Under the pieces are notes generated by a model that was not told where the DNA came from, made no database searches, and saw only the letters and a list, made by a program, of their open reading frames with translations. Of a stretch of 64,000 bases of DNA, positions 52,376 to 61,101 are shown piece by piece. Every line of letters begins with the position of its first letter. Position 1 is the stretch's first letter. The translations under genes were made by a program, and so were the position numbers. This DNA is from a bacterium (lineage in GTDB: Bacteria > UBP4 > UBA4092 > JAOAEQ01). Location: contig JAOAEQ010000001.1 in the NCBI GenBank assembly GCA_026416715.1, positions 62,001 through 126,000 on the forward strand. Reading direction: 5' to 3'.

Positions 52376-52747
52376 TTAAGATGTAGCAGAAGGTTTATTT
52401 GAATTTTCTGCTGATGTAGTTTGAAGTTGTATGGATGTACTTTGTGGTTTTGTGGGTTCTGTGTGTTCTGATTCCGGTTGGGCTTGTTCTGGCGAAGATG
52501 GCGGCGTTTGGATTTTCGTTTTCAATCGCGCTGCTTTATTTGCAGCGATTCTCTCCTGGACAAGTTTCATTTTCTTCTGCCAATCCATGCGATAATATGG
52601 ACAGGGGCGTGTATCGCTACTCAAATCCCGTTCAGGATAGGTGCAATAGATTAATGGGGTTCCACCTGAAGAATCTTCCTGAACTTCTTTGAGATAATAA
52701 TAGCAATCAGCTAAAGCACAATGGACTCGCCATTTTTCAGTTTTCAT
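52376..52747 (-). CDS. Small hypothetical protein with spaced cysteines
   Basis: Protein of 123 residues with no family I recognise. The N-terminal 55 residues contain C10, C15, C35 and C49 in V-H-C-A-L-A-D-C-Y-Y-Y, Y-C-T-Y-P and P-C-P-Y-Y, which could bind a metal. The rest is a Lys-rich helix and a Pro/Ser/Thr/Gln-rich tail. It lies 19 bp upstream of the fusion regulator on the same strand and may be co-transcribed with it. Confidence 0.6.
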   Translation of the reverse strand: MKTEKWRVHCALADCYYYLKEVQEDSSGGTPLIYCTYPERDLSSDTRPCPYYRMDWQKKMKLVQERIAANKAARLKTKIQTPPSSPEQAQPESEHTEPTKPQSTSIQLQTTSAENSNKPSATS

Positions 52748-52813
52748 AATCCCTGATGAACTAACGTCTTGTAGGTTTATGTTCTTTCGTTATTTAGTGC
52801 TTTCGTTTTTAAG

Positions 52814-53221
52814 TTAATCTTCTGAGGCAACTTGGTCAAGCACTTCTTCATTAACATAAATCGGCGCTGAACTACGCAACGCTAATGCAATGGCATCACT
52901 CGGTCGCGAATCGATCATTAACTCCGTTCCTTGTTGGGTATGAATAAACAATTTTGCATAAAAGGTTTCAGCTTTCAAATCATCAATCACAATCCGTTCA
53001 AGTCGACCGCCAAGTTGAGTTAGCATATTTGCTAGTAAATCATGCGAGTAAGGACGCAACGTAGGGATATTTTTTACTTTAATATAGATCGATTGCGCTT
53101 CAAACAACCCGATGACAATAGGCAAAATCCGGTTCCCGTTTTTTTCTTTCAAAAGTATCACTTGCGGTTGATGCCAATGGGATTCATCAATCCGAATTTC
53201 ATAGAGTTCCATCTCTACCAT
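52814..53221 (-). CDS. Bifunctional nuclease family protein (DUF151)
   Basis: Protein of 135 residues matching the BFN/DUF151 family over its length: V-I-L-L-K-E-K-N-G-N-R-I-L-P-I-V-I-G, E-A-Q-S-I, R-P-Y-S-H-D-L-L, and the diagnostic S-R-P-S-D-A-I-A-L-A-L-R near 105. Plant and bacterial members have DNase/RNase activity. The role in this organism is unknown. It is probably first in an operon with the small Cys protein and the fusion regulator. Confidence 0.92.
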   Translation of the reverse strand: MVEMELYEIRIDESHWHQPQVILLKEKNGNRILPIVIGLFEAQSIYIKVKNIPTLRPYSHDLLANMLTQLGGRLERIVIDDLKAETFYAKLFIHTQQGTELMIDSRPSDAIALALRSSAPIYVNEEVLDQVASED

Positions 53222-53874
53222 AGGCTATCAGTTTAATCAAATCAATTTTTTAGATTATATATTTTAATTTCTCCGAACTCGAGCATAAACGAACGAAATC
53301 AAACCTACTATATACCGATAACTCATCGCTCTCTTTTAGTCTCAGTTCGCTCTAATTAAGTATAATGCGAATCCAGTCGAATTTCAAGTGGACGGAGATT
53401 TAAATCGAGGGAAAAGCTATCACCGAGTGTTTAGGCTATTGGGTACGAGCTGTTTTTATCTCAACCTACTTCCAAATCAGCGAATTCTGATGTATGGCGA
53501 AGAAAGACAATCAGGTGAATTGGAGATCGCGTTGTCTCTGTTCCCGGAATTAAAAAGAACAGCAGAAACTCTTTCATATTTCTAAATATATTTAGTGTTT
53601 ATCCGTTCATTCATTTTATCAAAAATATAGGCGATTAAAATTATTAAAATTCATTTGCAAATCCACGCAAGGTTTGATAGGATAAAAGAGTAAAATGAAA
53701 ATTAAATTTAGTCGGTTTTCATGCTAATAATTGAGTAAAATTTAGCGTTGTATATATCGAAAGCGAAATTATATACCCCAATCATTCTCAAGGGAGTTCT
53801 GTTTCTGTCTTTTCGTTTTTGGTACATAATTCCTAATTACTATTAAATTTAGAATTTGTTCTATACGCTATCGT
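53222..53874. other. AT-rich intergenic region before the SHOCT-like/mre genes
   Basis: About 650 bp between divergent genes. I see no convincing gene; a 65-codon frame at 53388-53585 lacks a ribosome site and family features. A heptanucleotide-like tract (CATAATT, CCTAATT, ACTATTA, AATTTAG, AATTTGT) lies at 53825-53859, just before the next gene. Confidence 0.5.
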
Positions 53875-54192
53875 ATGGATACGGCTATACTTCAGGTAAG
53901 CTACTTATCTGTAGCCATTGTTGTTCTCTTAGGATTATTGTTCATTTTGATTTTATTTTGGTCAAAGGCGAAAAGGAGCGGATTCCAAAGCCGGCAATTA
54001 GATGAAACCAGTCGTCTGCTAACCTATGAACAGATGCTTCGTCAGGGAAAACTTACGAAAGAAGAATATGATAGAATCCACCAAACGTTATTGAAAAAAC
54101 ATGGGTTCTCACCAGGAACAACAAAAGACATAAATACGGAAGAACCAAAAACGACAAATTCGAATACCGGATTCCAAAATCCGAAACAATAA
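53875..54192 (+). CDS. Small membrane protein with SHOCT-like C-terminal helix
   Basis: Protein of 105 residues with one membrane helix (about residues 9-29) and a cytoplasmic part containing L-T-Y-E-Q-M-L-R-Q-G-K-L-T-K-E-E-Y-D-R-I. This last stretch follows the SHOCT pattern (short helical motif with L-x-x-G-x-I/L-T-x-E-E-F/Y). It lies 66 bp upstream of mreB on the same strand. Function unknown. Confidence 0.6.
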   Translation: MDTAILQVSYLSVAIVVLLGLLFILILFWSKAKRSGFQSRQLDETSRLLTYEQMLRQGKLTKEEYDRIHQTLLKKHGFSPGTTKDINTEEPKTTNSNTGFQNPKQ

Positions 54193-54214
54193 CCACAAAC
54201 ACAAAGTAAGACTG

Positions 54215-54256
54215 TTTCGCATTTCGATATTTGAGATTCGGATTTGTTTTTTAGAA
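54215..54256. repeat. Heptanucleotide tract (6 units) in the mreB leader
   Basis: TTTCGCA, TTTCGAT, ATTTGAG, ATTCGGA, TTTGTTT, TTTAGAA, ending 2 nt before the mreB ATG. The first units match the tract at 16194-16221. Confidence 0.8.
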
Positions 54257-54258
54257 TT

Positions 54259-55302
54259 ATGTTAAATTTTATTTACGGGCTATTTTCAAATGATATTGGC
54301 ATAGATTTAGGTACTGCGAATACGTTGGTTTATGTTCGTGGACAAGGGATTGTTTTAAGTGAACCATCGGTGGTAGCGATTCAGCGTGGAAATAATCTAC
54401 CGCTTGCGGTCGGCGCAGAAGCGAAACGGATGCTTGGTCGAACCCCAGGTGATATTGTCGCAATACGTCCGTTAAAAGACGGGGTGATTGCTGATTTCGA
54501 GTTAACCAATGTAATGTTACGGCATTTCATTACCAAAGTGCATAATCGGAAAAAGTTCGTTCGACCACGGATTGTTATCGGTGTTCCTTCCGGAATAACG
54601 GAAGTAGAAAAACGGGCGGTTCGCGATTCAGCGATTCAAGCTGGTGCACGAGAAGTGTATCTGATTGAAGAACCGATGGCAGCAGCGATTGGCGCTGGCT
54701 TACCAGTTCAGGAGCCCGCCGGAAATATGATTATTGATATTGGCGGTGGAACAACCGAAGTTGCGGTCATCAGTCTGGGAGGGATTGTAGTCAGTCGGTC
54801 GGTTCGGGTTGCTGGGGATGAAATGGATGACGCGATTGTGCAGCATATTAAACGGAAATATAATCTGATGATTGGAGAACGAACCGCAGAATTGATTAAA
54901 ATCAAAATTGGGTCTGCGGTTCCCCAAGAGGAAGAACATTCTATCCAAATCAAAGGCCGAGATTTGGTAACCGGATTGCCGAAAGTCGTTGATGTAACTT
55001 CACAGGAAGTTCGCGAAGCATTACTCGAACCAATAACTGCAATTGTTGAAGCGGTAAAAACTACGCTTGAACGAACGCCTCCGGAATTATCCGGCGATTT
55101 AATGGAACGGGGATTGGTTATGGCTGGTGGCGGGTCTCTTTTACGCGGGCTTGACCAATTATTAAGCAAAGAAACTGGTTTGCCGGTATCGTTAGCACCG
55201 GACCCGATGACCGCCGTTGCGATTGGAACTGGCAAGACACTTGAAGAACTAAAATATCTCCAGTATGTCCGTTATATGACGGATAAGAAACGACTACGAT
55301 AG
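54259..55302 (+). CDS. mreB: Rod shape-determining protein MreB
   Basis: Bacterial actin of 348 residues that guides side-wall peptidoglycan synthesis. I start at the ATG at 54259 (M-L-N-F-I-Y-G) because it gives the usual amphipathic N-terminus before [14 protein letters not shown]. Other landmarks are [38 protein letters not shown] and [11 protein letters not shown]. No Shine-Dalgarno is visible; the leader is a heptamer tract. It heads mreBCD. Confidence 0.97.
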   Translation: MLNFIYGLFSNDIGIDLGTANTLVYVRGQGIVLSEPSVVAIQRGNNLPLAVGAEAKRMLGRTPGDIVAIRPLKDGVIADFELTNVMLRHFITKVHNRKKFVRPRIVIGVPSGITEVEKRAVRDSAIQAGAREVYLIEEPMAAAIGAGLPVQEPAGNMIIDIGGGTTEVAVISLGGIVVSRSVRVAGDEMDDAIVQHIKRKYNLMIGERTAELIKIKIGSAVPQEEEHSIQIKGRDLVTGLPKVVDVTSQEVREALLEPITAIVEAVKTTLERTPPELSGDLMERGLVMAGGGSLLRGLDQLLSKETGLPVSLAPDPMTAVAIGTGKTLEELKYLQYVRYMTDKKRLR

Positions 55303-55420
55303 AGAACCGGTGAACCAATGAATCGCAAAACAGGAGACAAATCTCCGTTACCGATTCTCCCGTTTACCCATTGAGCATATTCGTCTGTTCATATTGACTG
55401 TTTCAATGTCTTAAACAATA

Positions 55421-56263
55421 ATGCTTGTATTTCTACGTCGGCATCTATCTACGATTATTCTTCTACTGCTCATTCTCCTCATTCTCCTGATTATTTTCTG
55501 GCAACCGAAATGGAAACAGTTACCGTTTTTCGATCGCGCATATCGCACAGTTCAACCGATGTTGACGCCGATACATAAAGCTGTAAGTAAAACGTTGCAA
55601 TATTTCCAACAAGAGTTGCGCTATCTAGCACGATTGAAACAACTTGACCGCGAGCTTAACTATATAAAAAAAGAGAACGCAATTTTACGTCAGCAGATTC
55701 GATGGTATATGAGCGAACGACAAGAGTTGAATCGACTTCGGAAATTATTAGCCTTGAAAGAAACTCTCCCTTATCAAACGGTAGCCGCAGAAGTTATCGC
55801 TACTTCACCAAGCAATTACTATTTCACGATTACCATTGATAAAGGTAGCCAACATGGATTGAAACGGAATATGGTAGTACTCGCCGCAGACGGTGTTCTC
55901 GGTCGGATATTACAAGTTGCTTCTAATGCAAGTAAAGTTCTGCTCATTTCCGACCAGCGGTCAGCGGTAGGGGCAATGATAGAACGAACTCGAGCGCGTG
56001 GGATCATTGACGGGATTGGTAAAGGACAGTGTAAACTGACGTTAGAACAGACCGATATTGATGTTAAACTCGGGGATACCGTCGTTACTTCCGGATTAGG
56101 TGGCGTTTTCCCGAAAGATTTAGTGTTAGGAACGATAACGCAAATTGACCGACATCCACGCTCGGGCTGGATAACCGCTATTTTCGTTACACCAACAGCG
56201 AATGTCTTTCGAACTGAAGAAGTATTGGTTATCGTGTATCCGACATTTGGAGAACTGGAATAA
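55421..56263 (+). CDS. mreC: Rod shape-determining protein MreC
   Basis: Bitopic elongasome scaffold of 280 residues. A hydrophobic helix (about residues 8-28) is followed by a coiled coil (about 60-110, with L-K-Q-L-D-R-E-L-N-Y-I-K-K-E-N-A-I-L) and the double beta-barrel periplasmic domain. The latter carries A-A-E-V-I-A-T-S-P-S-N-Y-Y-F-T-I-T-I-D-K-G, V-V-A/L-x-x-D-G-V-L-G-R-I and V-V-T-S-G-L-G-G-V-F-P-K-D. These are standard MreC features. It lies 118 bp after mreB. Confidence 0.94.
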   Translation: MLVFLRRHLSTIILLLLILLILLIIFWQPKWKQLPFFDRAYRTVQPMLTPIHKAVSKTLQYFQQELRYLARLKQLDRELNYIKKENAILRQQIRWYMSERQELNRLRKLLALKETLPYQTVAAEVIATSPSNYYFTITIDKGSQHGLKRNMVVLAADGVLGRILQVASNASKVLLISDQRSAVGAMIERTRARGIIDGIGKGQCKLTLEQTDIDVKLGDTVVTSGLGGVFPKDLVLGTITQIDRHPRSGWITAIFVTPTANVFRTEEVLVIVYPTFGELE

Positions 56264-56837
56264 TCCCGAGACGGAAGATGACCGTTGGCAAAAGTCAGAA
56301 AAATCTTTTTATTATTTTTTAAAATTAATGTTTTATCTATATCTAATAGGTATCATATTAATAAGTTTCGTTATTCAGAGTTCGTCAGGGTTAGAGTCGC
56401 TGCGGATTATTGGATTAAAACCGAACTGGTTACTCCCGACTCTGATTTTTACCGGATACCGGCTCGGGAAAATGCGAGGTTTGTTCTTCGGATTAATTCT
56501 CGGAGCGGCAATTGAAATCTCGTGTAGTGACCATCTTGGAATCATTACCCTAACCTATGGCATTCTGGGATGGCTCGCAGGGTTTGCGTCGAAACATGTT
56601 CAATCTGAATCTTGGATAAGTTTGCTTATCGGAACATTGATCGCATCCCTTATCGAAGGTGTTCTGCTTAATTTTGCAAATCAGCATCGTTCGTTTTGGT
56701 TAAACTTTTGGTTAATTACATTGCCCGGAAGTTGCTATAATCTCGTTCCTGCAAGTATCTTATATTTATTATTTCGGAAATTGCCAGAGTCTGCGGTTCA
56801 ATTGAAGTTTGAAAAATATCAACCTATTGAAGAATAA
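56202..56837 (+). CDS. mreD: Rod shape-determining protein MreD
   Basis: Multi-span membrane protein of up to 211 residues. The membrane part starts near residue 41 (L-M-F-Y-L-Y-L-I-G-I-I-L-I-S-F-V) and has about five helices, with G-L-K-P-N-W-L-L-P-T-L-I and G-x-x-x-G-x-x-x-G-A-A-I-E as in MreD. The ATG at 56202 overlaps mreC by 62 bp, which is long. A TTG at 56247 would shorten the overlap, but neither has a ribosome site, so the start is uncertain. Identity rests on order after mreC plus hydrophobicity. Confidence 0.82.
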   Translation: MSFELKKYWLSCIRHLENWNNPETEDDRWQKSEKSFYYFLKLMFYLYLIGIILISFVIQSSSGLESLRIIGLKPNWLLPTLIFTGYRLGKMRGLFFGLILGAAIEISCSDHLGIITLTYGILGWLAGFASKHVQSESWISLLIGTLIASLIEGVLLNFANQHRSFWLNFWLITLPGSCYNLVPASILYLLFRKLPESAVQLKFEKYQPIEE

Positions 56838-56860
56838 TCTATTTGAAAGGATATATACCT

Positions 56861-58123
56861 ATGCCCCAGTATAATCAACCATTAGAATTATCAACCCGAC
56901 AAACCCGGTGGATTTTCGTTGGTCTCGGGCTAGTGTTCAACCTTTGTTTAGGCAGTATTTATTCCTGGAGTGTTTTCCGTATCCCGTTAGAAAAATTATT
57001 TCAAATCGGCGCAACCCAAACTGGTATCCCATTCACTGTTGTTCTGGTATTTTTCGCTGGATTAATGCCGATTGCGGGTGGTCTGATTGAAAAATACGGA
57101 CCGCGGAATCTAGCGATTATCGGTGGAACCCTTGTAGGATTAGGTTGGTTTCTCGCTGGATTCGCTAACAATATTTTATTGGTAAGCATCTGTTTTGGAA
57201 TTATCGCTGGCTCTGGAGTAGGCATTGCGTATGGGGTTCCGATATCCGTGGTTACCAAATGGTTTCCGGATAAAAAAGGGCTGGCGGTTGGTATAACCCT
57301 AATCGGGTTTGGGCTATCCCCCCTATTCACCGCACCAATTGCACGGTGGTTAATTCATCAGTATGGTCCGCTGCAAACATTCAGTATTCTCGGTATCACT
57401 TTTTTTATTATTTTAATTTTGTTATCACTTGCGTTTCGGTTTCCGCCAGCACAATGGCAACAGCAGAGTAAGCTGGTAAACCAATCCCGGCTCGTAAATA
57501 CTCAAGCAGATATTTCGGTTGCGAACATGGTAACTTCGTCGCGCTTTTATGGATTATGGTTCTGTTATATTATCGGCACATTTAGCGGCTTGATGGCAAT
57601 CGGGATTTCTAGTCCGGTCGGACAAGAGATTATTCAATTATCCCCGGATACCGCTGCGTTTTTCATTTCAATCTTTGCAATTTTTAATGGTATCGGGCGC
57701 CCGTTATTCGGCTGGTTGACTGATAAAATTACCCCGAGACTAACTGCAATCATTTCTTTCATAATCATCTTATGTTCCTCGTTAGGTATGCTAATAACCG
57801 CTACTGCACCGAGTGCAATAGTATATCTTTTTTGTTTTAGCGGATTCTGGTTAACCCTTGGCGGATGGCTCGCTACTGCACCAGCCGCAACCGCTATATT
57901 TTTCGGTACTTTCGACTATGCAAAAAAATATGGAATTGTATATACCGCATACGGTATCGGAGCGATTTTCGGCAATCTTTTATCCGGCAGATTACGCGAT
58001 ATTTTCGGCAGTTATCTCTACGTTTTTTATCCGACGGCATTTCTCGCTATAATAGGAATATTCATCGCTTATTGTTTACTTAAACCACCGAAATATTTAC
58101 CGGTAAAAGATACAAACGGTTGA
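56861..58123 (+). CDS. MFS transporter, OxlT-like (oxalate:formate antiporter family)
   Basis: Carrier of 420 residues with 12 predicted helices. The ATG at 56861 follows AAAGGA. The first helix has N-L-C-L-G-S-I-Y-S-W-S-V-F, a signature of the OxlT/monocarboxylate branch. G-x-x-x-Y-G-P-R-N-L-A-I-I-G-G precedes helix 3, G-V-P-I-S-V-V-T-K-W-F-P-D-K-K-G-L-A is the loop motif, and N-G-I-G-R-P-L-F-G-W-L-T-D-K is the second-half repeat. Substrate probably an organic anion. It follows mreD closely but is functionally unrelated as far as I can tell. Confidence 0.93.
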   Translation: MPQYNQPLELSTRQTRWIFVGLGLVFNLCLGSIYSWSVFRIPLEKLFQIGATQTGIPFTVVLVFFAGLMPIAGGLIEKYGPRNLAIIGGTLVGLGWFLAGFANNILLVSICFGIIAGSGVGIAYGVPISVVTKWFPDKKGLAVGITLIGFGLSPLFTAPIARWLIHQYGPLQTFSILGITFFIILILLSLAFRFPPAQWQQQSKLVNQSRLVNTQADISVANMVTSSRFYGLWFCYIIGTFSGLMAIGISSPVGQEIIQLSPDTAAFFISIFAIFNGIGRPLFGWLTDKITPRLTAIISFIIILCSSLGMLITATAPSAIVYLFCFSGFWLTLGGWLATAPAATAIFFGTFDYAKKYGIVYTAYGIGAIFGNLLSGRLRDIFGSYLYVFYPTAFLAIIGIFIAYCLLKPPKYLPVKDTNG

Positions 58124-58197
58124 TTTCGAGTTCAACGAGTTTTGCAGTGTCTGAGTTTGAATCCGGAATAATCCGTTTGAATTATTATTGAAAATAT

Positions 58198-59766
58198 ATG
58201 GAACGAAAAATAGAACGTGCGATAGTTAGTGTTTCAGATAAAACTGGTTTAATTCCGTTTATTACGGAATTAACCAAATTAGGAGTAGAAATTATTTCGA
58301 CTGGAGGAACGGCAAAAGAACTGATGAACGCAGGGATTCCGGTTAAACAGATTAGCGAATTTACCGGGTTCCCAGAAATGTTGGATGGCCGAGTTAAAAC
58401 GTTACATCCGAAAGTTCATGGCGGGATTCTAGCGTTGCGGGATAATCCGGAACATCAGAAACAGGTTGCTCAACAGAACATCCAATATATCGATATGGTT
58501 GTCGTGAATTTATATCCATTTGAAAAAACCATTGTAAATCCGGCGGTTACTCTCGAACAGGCGATAGAACAGATTGATATCGGCGGACCGGCAATGTTAC
58601 GCAGTGCCGCTAAGAATTTCCGGAATGTAGCAGCGCTATGCAATCCCGCTCGATATCAAGAAATCCTTGCAGAACTCCATACTCGTCAGGGTACCTTATC
58701 TATAGAAACGAAATTAGCATTGGCGAAAGAAGTGTTTGCGCATACCAGCAGATACGATGCGGTTATTGCAGAGTATTTATCCAGACATACGCTAGTATCA
58801 GAATCTGATTTTCCGGAATTACTCGAATTAACATTTACGAAAAAACAATCGCTCCGTTACGGCGAAAACCCGCATCAATCCGCGGCGTTCTACCAATCCT
58901 TAACCCCAATTTCGCCAAGTTTAGCTACCGCAACCCAACTTCAGGGGAAAGAATTATCGTTCAATAACATTTCCGATTTAGATGCGGCGTTACAATGCGT
59001 GCTCGAATTTGATACTCCAGCGTGTGTAATTGTCAAACATGCCAATCCTTGCGGTGTAGCGCTTGGGAACGATGCGGCTGAAGCTTATCAGCGAGCTGAA
59101 TCCGCTGATCCGGTTTCTGCGTTCGGTGGTGTCGTTGCATTCAACTGTGCTATTAACGAAACCTGCGCACAGAAAATGCATAAAAAATTTTTAGAAGCAA
59201 TTATTGCTCCTGAACTTACACCCGCCGCAAAACACATTTTATCTACGAAACCCGATGTACGGATTTTAACCACGGATTTCACAGGTTCCAATAGTAACGT
59301 TCACCATACGAATCTGGTTTTTCGTCACGTCCGTGGTGGAATATTAGTTCAAACAGCAGATGAGTTACTGCTTGATGAACGGAAACTAACGGTGGTAACT
59401 AAAACGCAACCGACTTCGGAAATGTTCAATGACATGAAGTTCGCTTGGAAAGTGGTTAAACATCTCAAATCGAATGCGATTGCGATTGCGAAAGATAATG
59501 TTACGCTCGGACTCGGTATGGGACAAACTAACCGAGTTGATGCGGTTCGGCATGCAATCGCGCGTGCTGGTGATAAAGTTAAAGGAGCGGTTCTCGCGAG
59601 TGATGCATTTTTCCCGTTTAATGATAGCGTTCTAGAAGCGGCAAAAGCAGGCATTGTCGCAATCATTCAGCCTGGCGGTTCAAAACGCGACCAGGATTCG
59701 ATTGATGCTTGTAACGAAGCAGGGATCGCGATGGTTTTCACCGGGATTCGCCATTTTCGGCATTAG
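58198..59766 (+). CDS. purH: Bifunctional AICAR transformylase / IMP cyclohydrolase PurH
   Basis: Enzyme of 522 residues for the last two steps of purine synthesis. The N-terminal IMP cyclohydrolase (MGS-like) has R-A-I-V-S-V-S-D-K-T-G-L, S-T-G-G-T-A, and G-F-P-E-M-L-D-G-R-V-K-T-L-H-P-K-V-H-G-G-I. The transformylase half has L-R-Y-G-E-N-P-H-Q, I-V-K-H-A-N-P-C-G-V-A (catalytic K-H) and G-M-G-Q-T-N-R-V-D-A near 440. It ends D-A-C-N-E-A-G-I-A-M-V-F-T-G-I-R-H-F. Length and motifs are complete. Confidence 0.98.
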   Translation: MERKIERAIVSVSDKTGLIPFITELTKLGVEIISTGGTAKELMNAGIPVKQISEFTGFPEMLDGRVKTLHPKVHGGILALRDNPEHQKQVAQQNIQYIDMVVVNLYPFEKTIVNPAVTLEQAIEQIDIGGPAMLRSAAKNFRNVAALCNPARYQEILAELHTRQGTLSIETKLALAKEVFAHTSRYDAVIAEYLSRHTLVSESDFPELLELTFTKKQSLRYGENPHQSAAFYQSLTPISPSLATATQLQGKELSFNNISDLDAALQCVLEFDTPACVIVKHANPCGVALGNDAAEAYQRAESADPVSAFGGVVAFNCAINETCAQKMHKKFLEAIIAPELTPAAKHILSTKPDVRILTTDFTGSNSNVHHTNLVFRHVRGGILVQTADELLLDERKLTVVTKTQPTSEMFNDMKFAWKVVKHLKSNAIAIAKDNVTLGLGMGQTNRVDAVRHAIARAGDKVKGAVLASDAFFPFNDSVLEAAKAGIVAIIQPGGSKRDQDSIDACNEAGIAMVFTGIRHFRH

Positions 59767-59779
59767 TCGTTAACCTAAA

Positions 59780-59899
59780 CTTTATAATGGGAGAGACTCG
59801 TTTCTTATATCAAGTCTTGCGGAATTAGGAAATTTGGGATTAAAACCATAGGATGGTATATCCACCATTGTCTTCACCATCGGCTAGAATTTCAATAAG
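59780..59899. repeat. Degenerate noncoding repeat, copy B
   Basis: Begins just after purH and aligns with 18395-18558. The best-conserved core is 59816-59870, starting CTTGCGGAAT and ending CCACCATTG, roughly three quarters identical by eye with gaps. Orientation is the same relative to an upstream plus-strand gene. Confidence 0.6.
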
Positions 59900-60063
59900 A
59901 ATAAACTGGGGAATCTGTTTGATTGAGATTGGTACATTTATTTGAAATCTTCGGCTCAGTTTTAACCGAGAGTTGTTTTAAGGTCTAACCTGAAAACCGC
60001 ATCGTAACAATAATACTCGCTTGCGCAAGTTTATTTAAACATGGTAAAATTTATTTATTCTAG

Positions 60064-60179
60064 GCTAAGTTCGGCGTTTAGCTATTGAGAAAAGTAAGTC
60101 CTGAAAGGAATGTAATAGTTCAGGCGGAATGAGACTCCGTAATCCCTAGAGAATACCTGCCCGGTTAGGAACCATTCCG
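60064..60179 (+). ncRNA. Candidate structured RNA (three adjacent hairpins) between purH and tRNA-Gln
   Basis: Stems: GCTAA/TTAGC (60064-60068 with 60078-60082); CCTGAA/TTCAGG (60100-60105 with 60119-60124); and directly abutting it CGGAATG/CATTCCG (60125-60131 with 60173-60179), with an inner CCTA/TAGG helix. The strand is assumed. It matches no riboswitch or housekeeping RNA whose consensus I recall. The 489-bp gap holds no protein gene. Confidence 0.35.
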
Positions 60180-60255
60180 AGTTTATGCGCTTAATTTTTT
60201 TAATAACAGCGTCGGAAATAGCAAAGCAAAATGTAATCGTGGATAGCATTAGGAT

Positions 60256-60330
60256 TGCCCCGTAGTGTAACTGGTAGCACAGCAGCCTTTGGAGCTGCGC
60301 GACTAGGTTCGAATCCTAGCGGGGCAGCCA
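60256..60330 (+). tRNA. tRNA-Gln (anticodon TTG), CCA encoded
   Basis: The acceptor stem TGCCCCG pairs with CGGGGCA. The anticodon stem GCAGC/GCTGC encloses CTTTGGA with anticodon TTG, and the T arm has GGTTCGAATCC. A discriminator G and an encoded CCA end at 60330. Confidence 0.97.
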
Positions 60331-60473
60331 GTTTGAACATCTTGCGATTTTTTGACTAAAATCATCTACTTCCGTAGAACTACTTAATCTCGAATTCTCT
60401 CATTAAACTGTAATATAGGTTACCGGTTCAGTCCAAGCTCAGACCGTATTTTTTGCCCCTTTTTGACAAAAGA

Positions 60474-60947
60474 TTAATTCTCTTTTGGAATATTTAATTC
60501 CGAAACTTCGATAAGAATAATATCATACGCCTGTCGGATTTCAAGGTACGCATTGACCACCGCAACGAAAACAAACCCGAGTCCAATCATAAATAGACCG
60601 GAAGTTAATAATTCTAAATTGATGAACTCGCTAAACAGAATATCAATTCCGATAAATACCGAAGTTAATACGAAGAATAATACTCCGATATACATAAACA
60701 GAATCGAGTTACGACCCAATCGTGCCCGATTGAGCAATCGTGGGATTTGCAGTTCGATATTTGCCATCCGTTTCTCTTTAGTTTCATCTAATTGCTGACC
60801 GCGAAGTTTCCGCCGTTCTTCGTTTAACGAGCGAATCCGGTCGATAATATTTGAATATTTATTTTGTAGGCCTAACAGTAACAATCCACATGCGGATATC
60901 ATTATTGTTGGCGCTAACACTTGCCCGATTATCTGGGATACTTCCAT
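60474..60947 (-). CDS. DUF2721 family membrane protein
   Basis: Membrane protein of 157 residues with an N-terminal helix (I-M-I-S-A-C-G-L-L-L-L-G-L) and two C-terminal helices. Between them is the conserved DUF2721 stretch R-I-R-S-L-N-E-E-R, then L-x-x-Q-x-x-x-L-L-x-R-A-R-L-G-R-N-S-I. Function of the family is unknown. It faces lpxK in a divergent arrangement. Confidence 0.85.
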   Translation of the reverse strand: MEVSQIIGQVLAPTIMISACGLLLLGLQNKYSNIIDRIRSLNEERRKLRGQQLDETKEKRMANIELQIPRLLNRARLGRNSILFMYIGVLFFVLTSVFIGIDILFSEFINLELLTSGLFMIGLGFVFVAVVNAYLEIRQAYDIILIEVSELNIPKEN

Positions 60948-61101
60948 ATTCTTTCATCTCCTTCTTCTCAATCGTTATCGTGGTGTTTACCGATTTCTGT
61001 GGTTCTGTTCTTTCCTTCTAGAGCCGTTTTTATTATTTTTATTTTGTCATTTTGATTTATCTTATTGTATCCTATATTGCTAATTTGATAAAGAGTTATC
61101 T

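Noticed and set aside
53388-53585. A 65-codon frame in the gap before the mre genes
   Set aside because: No ribosome site, no recognisable motif, isolated; not enough to call a gene.
54708-55235. A 175-codon minus-strand frame opposite mreB
   Set aside because: Shadow of mreB, Ser/Thr/Pro-rich without domain features.
59767-60255. SRP RNA, RNase P RNA, tmRNA or a cobalamin riboswitch in the gap after purH
   Set aside because: Their consensus cores are absent; only a short resemblance to part of a cobalamin element (ACCTGCC) was found.
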